This document shows, piece after piece, positions 63,441 through 64,000 of a DNA stretch of 64,000 nucleotides. The stretch covers positions 1 to 64,000 of the forward strand of contig NZ_JAJGTZ010000030.1 in NCBI RefSeq assembly GCF_020784725.1, written 5' to 3'. Under the pieces are notes generated by a model, which saw only the letters and a program-made list of their open reading frames with translations, did not search any database and was not told the origin of the DNA. The position numbers were made by a program, and so were the translations under genes. The number at the start of each line of letters is the position of its first letter. The first letter of the stretch is position 1. Source of the DNA: Limosilactobacillus reuteri. Lineage in GTDB: Bacteria; Bacillota; Bacilli; Lactobacillales; Lactobacillaceae.

Positions 63441-64000
63441 TTTTCGGCATCTCCTAACATTTCAAGATAACGTGGCATTACACGGGTAACACGAAGCCGT
63501 TCAGTACGAATAATGTCTTTAATCTTCTCGACTGCATTTGGTACTTCGTCATTAACTACTGCATAATCATAGTTTTGCATCATTTGAATTTCGCCAAATG
63601 CTTTATGAATTCGTTTATTAATGACTTCCATACTATCAGTTCCCCGGTGAATCAATCGTTGTTTTAATTCATCCAAATCAGGGGGGGTTAAGAAAATAAA
63701 CACGCCATCTGGGCACTTAGACCGTACTTGCATTGCTCCGTTAACTTCAATCTCAAGGAAAACATCTTTTCCTGAATCTAAGGTCTCATTAACATATTTT
63801 AATGGGGTACCATAATAGTTGTCAACATACTTAGCATATTCCAACATCCCACCAGTTTGAATTTGGTGTTCAAACTCTTCTTTACTTACAAAGAAATAAT
63901 CAACACCATTAACTTCTCCAGGACGTGGTTTTCGAGTTGTCATCGAAATTGAATATTGAAAATCATTATCATTTGAATCAAAGATAGCTTTCCGAACAGT
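63437..64000 (-). CDS. gmk: Guanylate kinase (partial, N-terminus beyond window edge)
   Basis: The visible 187 codons encode the Gmk body from TVRKAIFDS onward: [30 protein letters not shown], and a C-terminal helix ending at 63437. The Walker A P-loop and start codon lie past base 64000. The enzyme phosphorylates GMP to GDP. The internal ATG at 63943 is not the start, because the frame stays open and homologous upstream. Confidence 0.96.
   Translation of the reverse strand, partial: TVRKAIFDSNDNDFQYSISMTTRKPRPGEVNGVDYFFVSKEEFEHQIQTGGMLEYAKYVDNYYGTPLKYVNETLDSGKDVFLEIEVNGAMQVRSKCPDGVFIFLTPPDLDELKQRLIHRGTDSMEVINKRIHKAFGEIQMMQNYDYAVVNDEVPNAVEKIKDIIRTERLRVTRVMPRYLEMLGDAEK

Overview
The window looks like the chromosome of a heterofermentative lactobacillus, most probably Limosilactobacillus reuteri or a very close relative. 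The basis is a complete accessory Sec (SecA2/SecY2) locus with GtfA/GtfB/GtfC-type glycosyltransferases and a beta-solenoid serine-rich-repeat adhesin, next to an LPxTG mucus-binding protein, plus moderately AT-rich coding sequence and the standard Firmicutes gmk-to-rplS housekeeping order. The species call is inference from gene content; no rRNA or tRNA gene is present.

Region 1 (1-15,240, minus strand) is the accessory secretion and glycosylation locus. In transcription order it is gtfC, secY2, asp1, asp2, asp3, secA2, gtfA, gtfB, a 65-residue single-membrane-span protein, a terminator, and the serine-rich adhesin, whose C-terminus lies beyond base 1. The glycosyltransferases decorate the adhesin in the cytosol, Asp1-3 hand it over (Asp2 keeps a serine-hydrolase GxSxG motif), and SecA2/SecY2 export it. 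Region 2 (15,260-20,640) holds a 1680-residue YSIRK/LPQTG mucus-binding protein.

Region 3 (20,640-34,390) is mixed. It has a gene-poor stretch of about 400 bp, an ahpC-ahpF peroxide operon under two PerR-type palindromes (the AhpF has inverted domain order), L-serine dehydratase (sdaAB-sdaAA), a zinc-independent rpsN paralogue, a phosphoesterase, an MFS transporter, and three late menaquinone genes (menG/ubiE, menA, hepT-like) without the DHNA-making genes nearby. It also has a truncated GH42 beta-galactosidase, an orphan secreted protein, exoA, a MazG-like gene with a decayed 3' end, and a small unknown gene.

Region 4 (34,390-64,000, all minus strand) is the conserved housekeeping cluster. 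In transcription order it is gmk (partial), rpoZ, coaBC, priA, fmt, rsmB, stp, prkC, rsgA, rpe, thiN, rpmB, asp23/yloU, fakA, recG, plsX, acpP, rnc, smc, ftsY, ylxM, ffh, rpsP, khpA, rimM, trmD, an inserted APC-family permease, and rplS. Hairpin terminators subdivide the cluster after rpe, rpmB, fakA, acpP and khpA. rplS, rpmB and rpsP have good promoters of their own.

Many starts were revised from the longest open frame using ribosome-binding sites, and several genes appear to start with TTG or GTG. I found no CRISPR array, insertion sequence or prophage.
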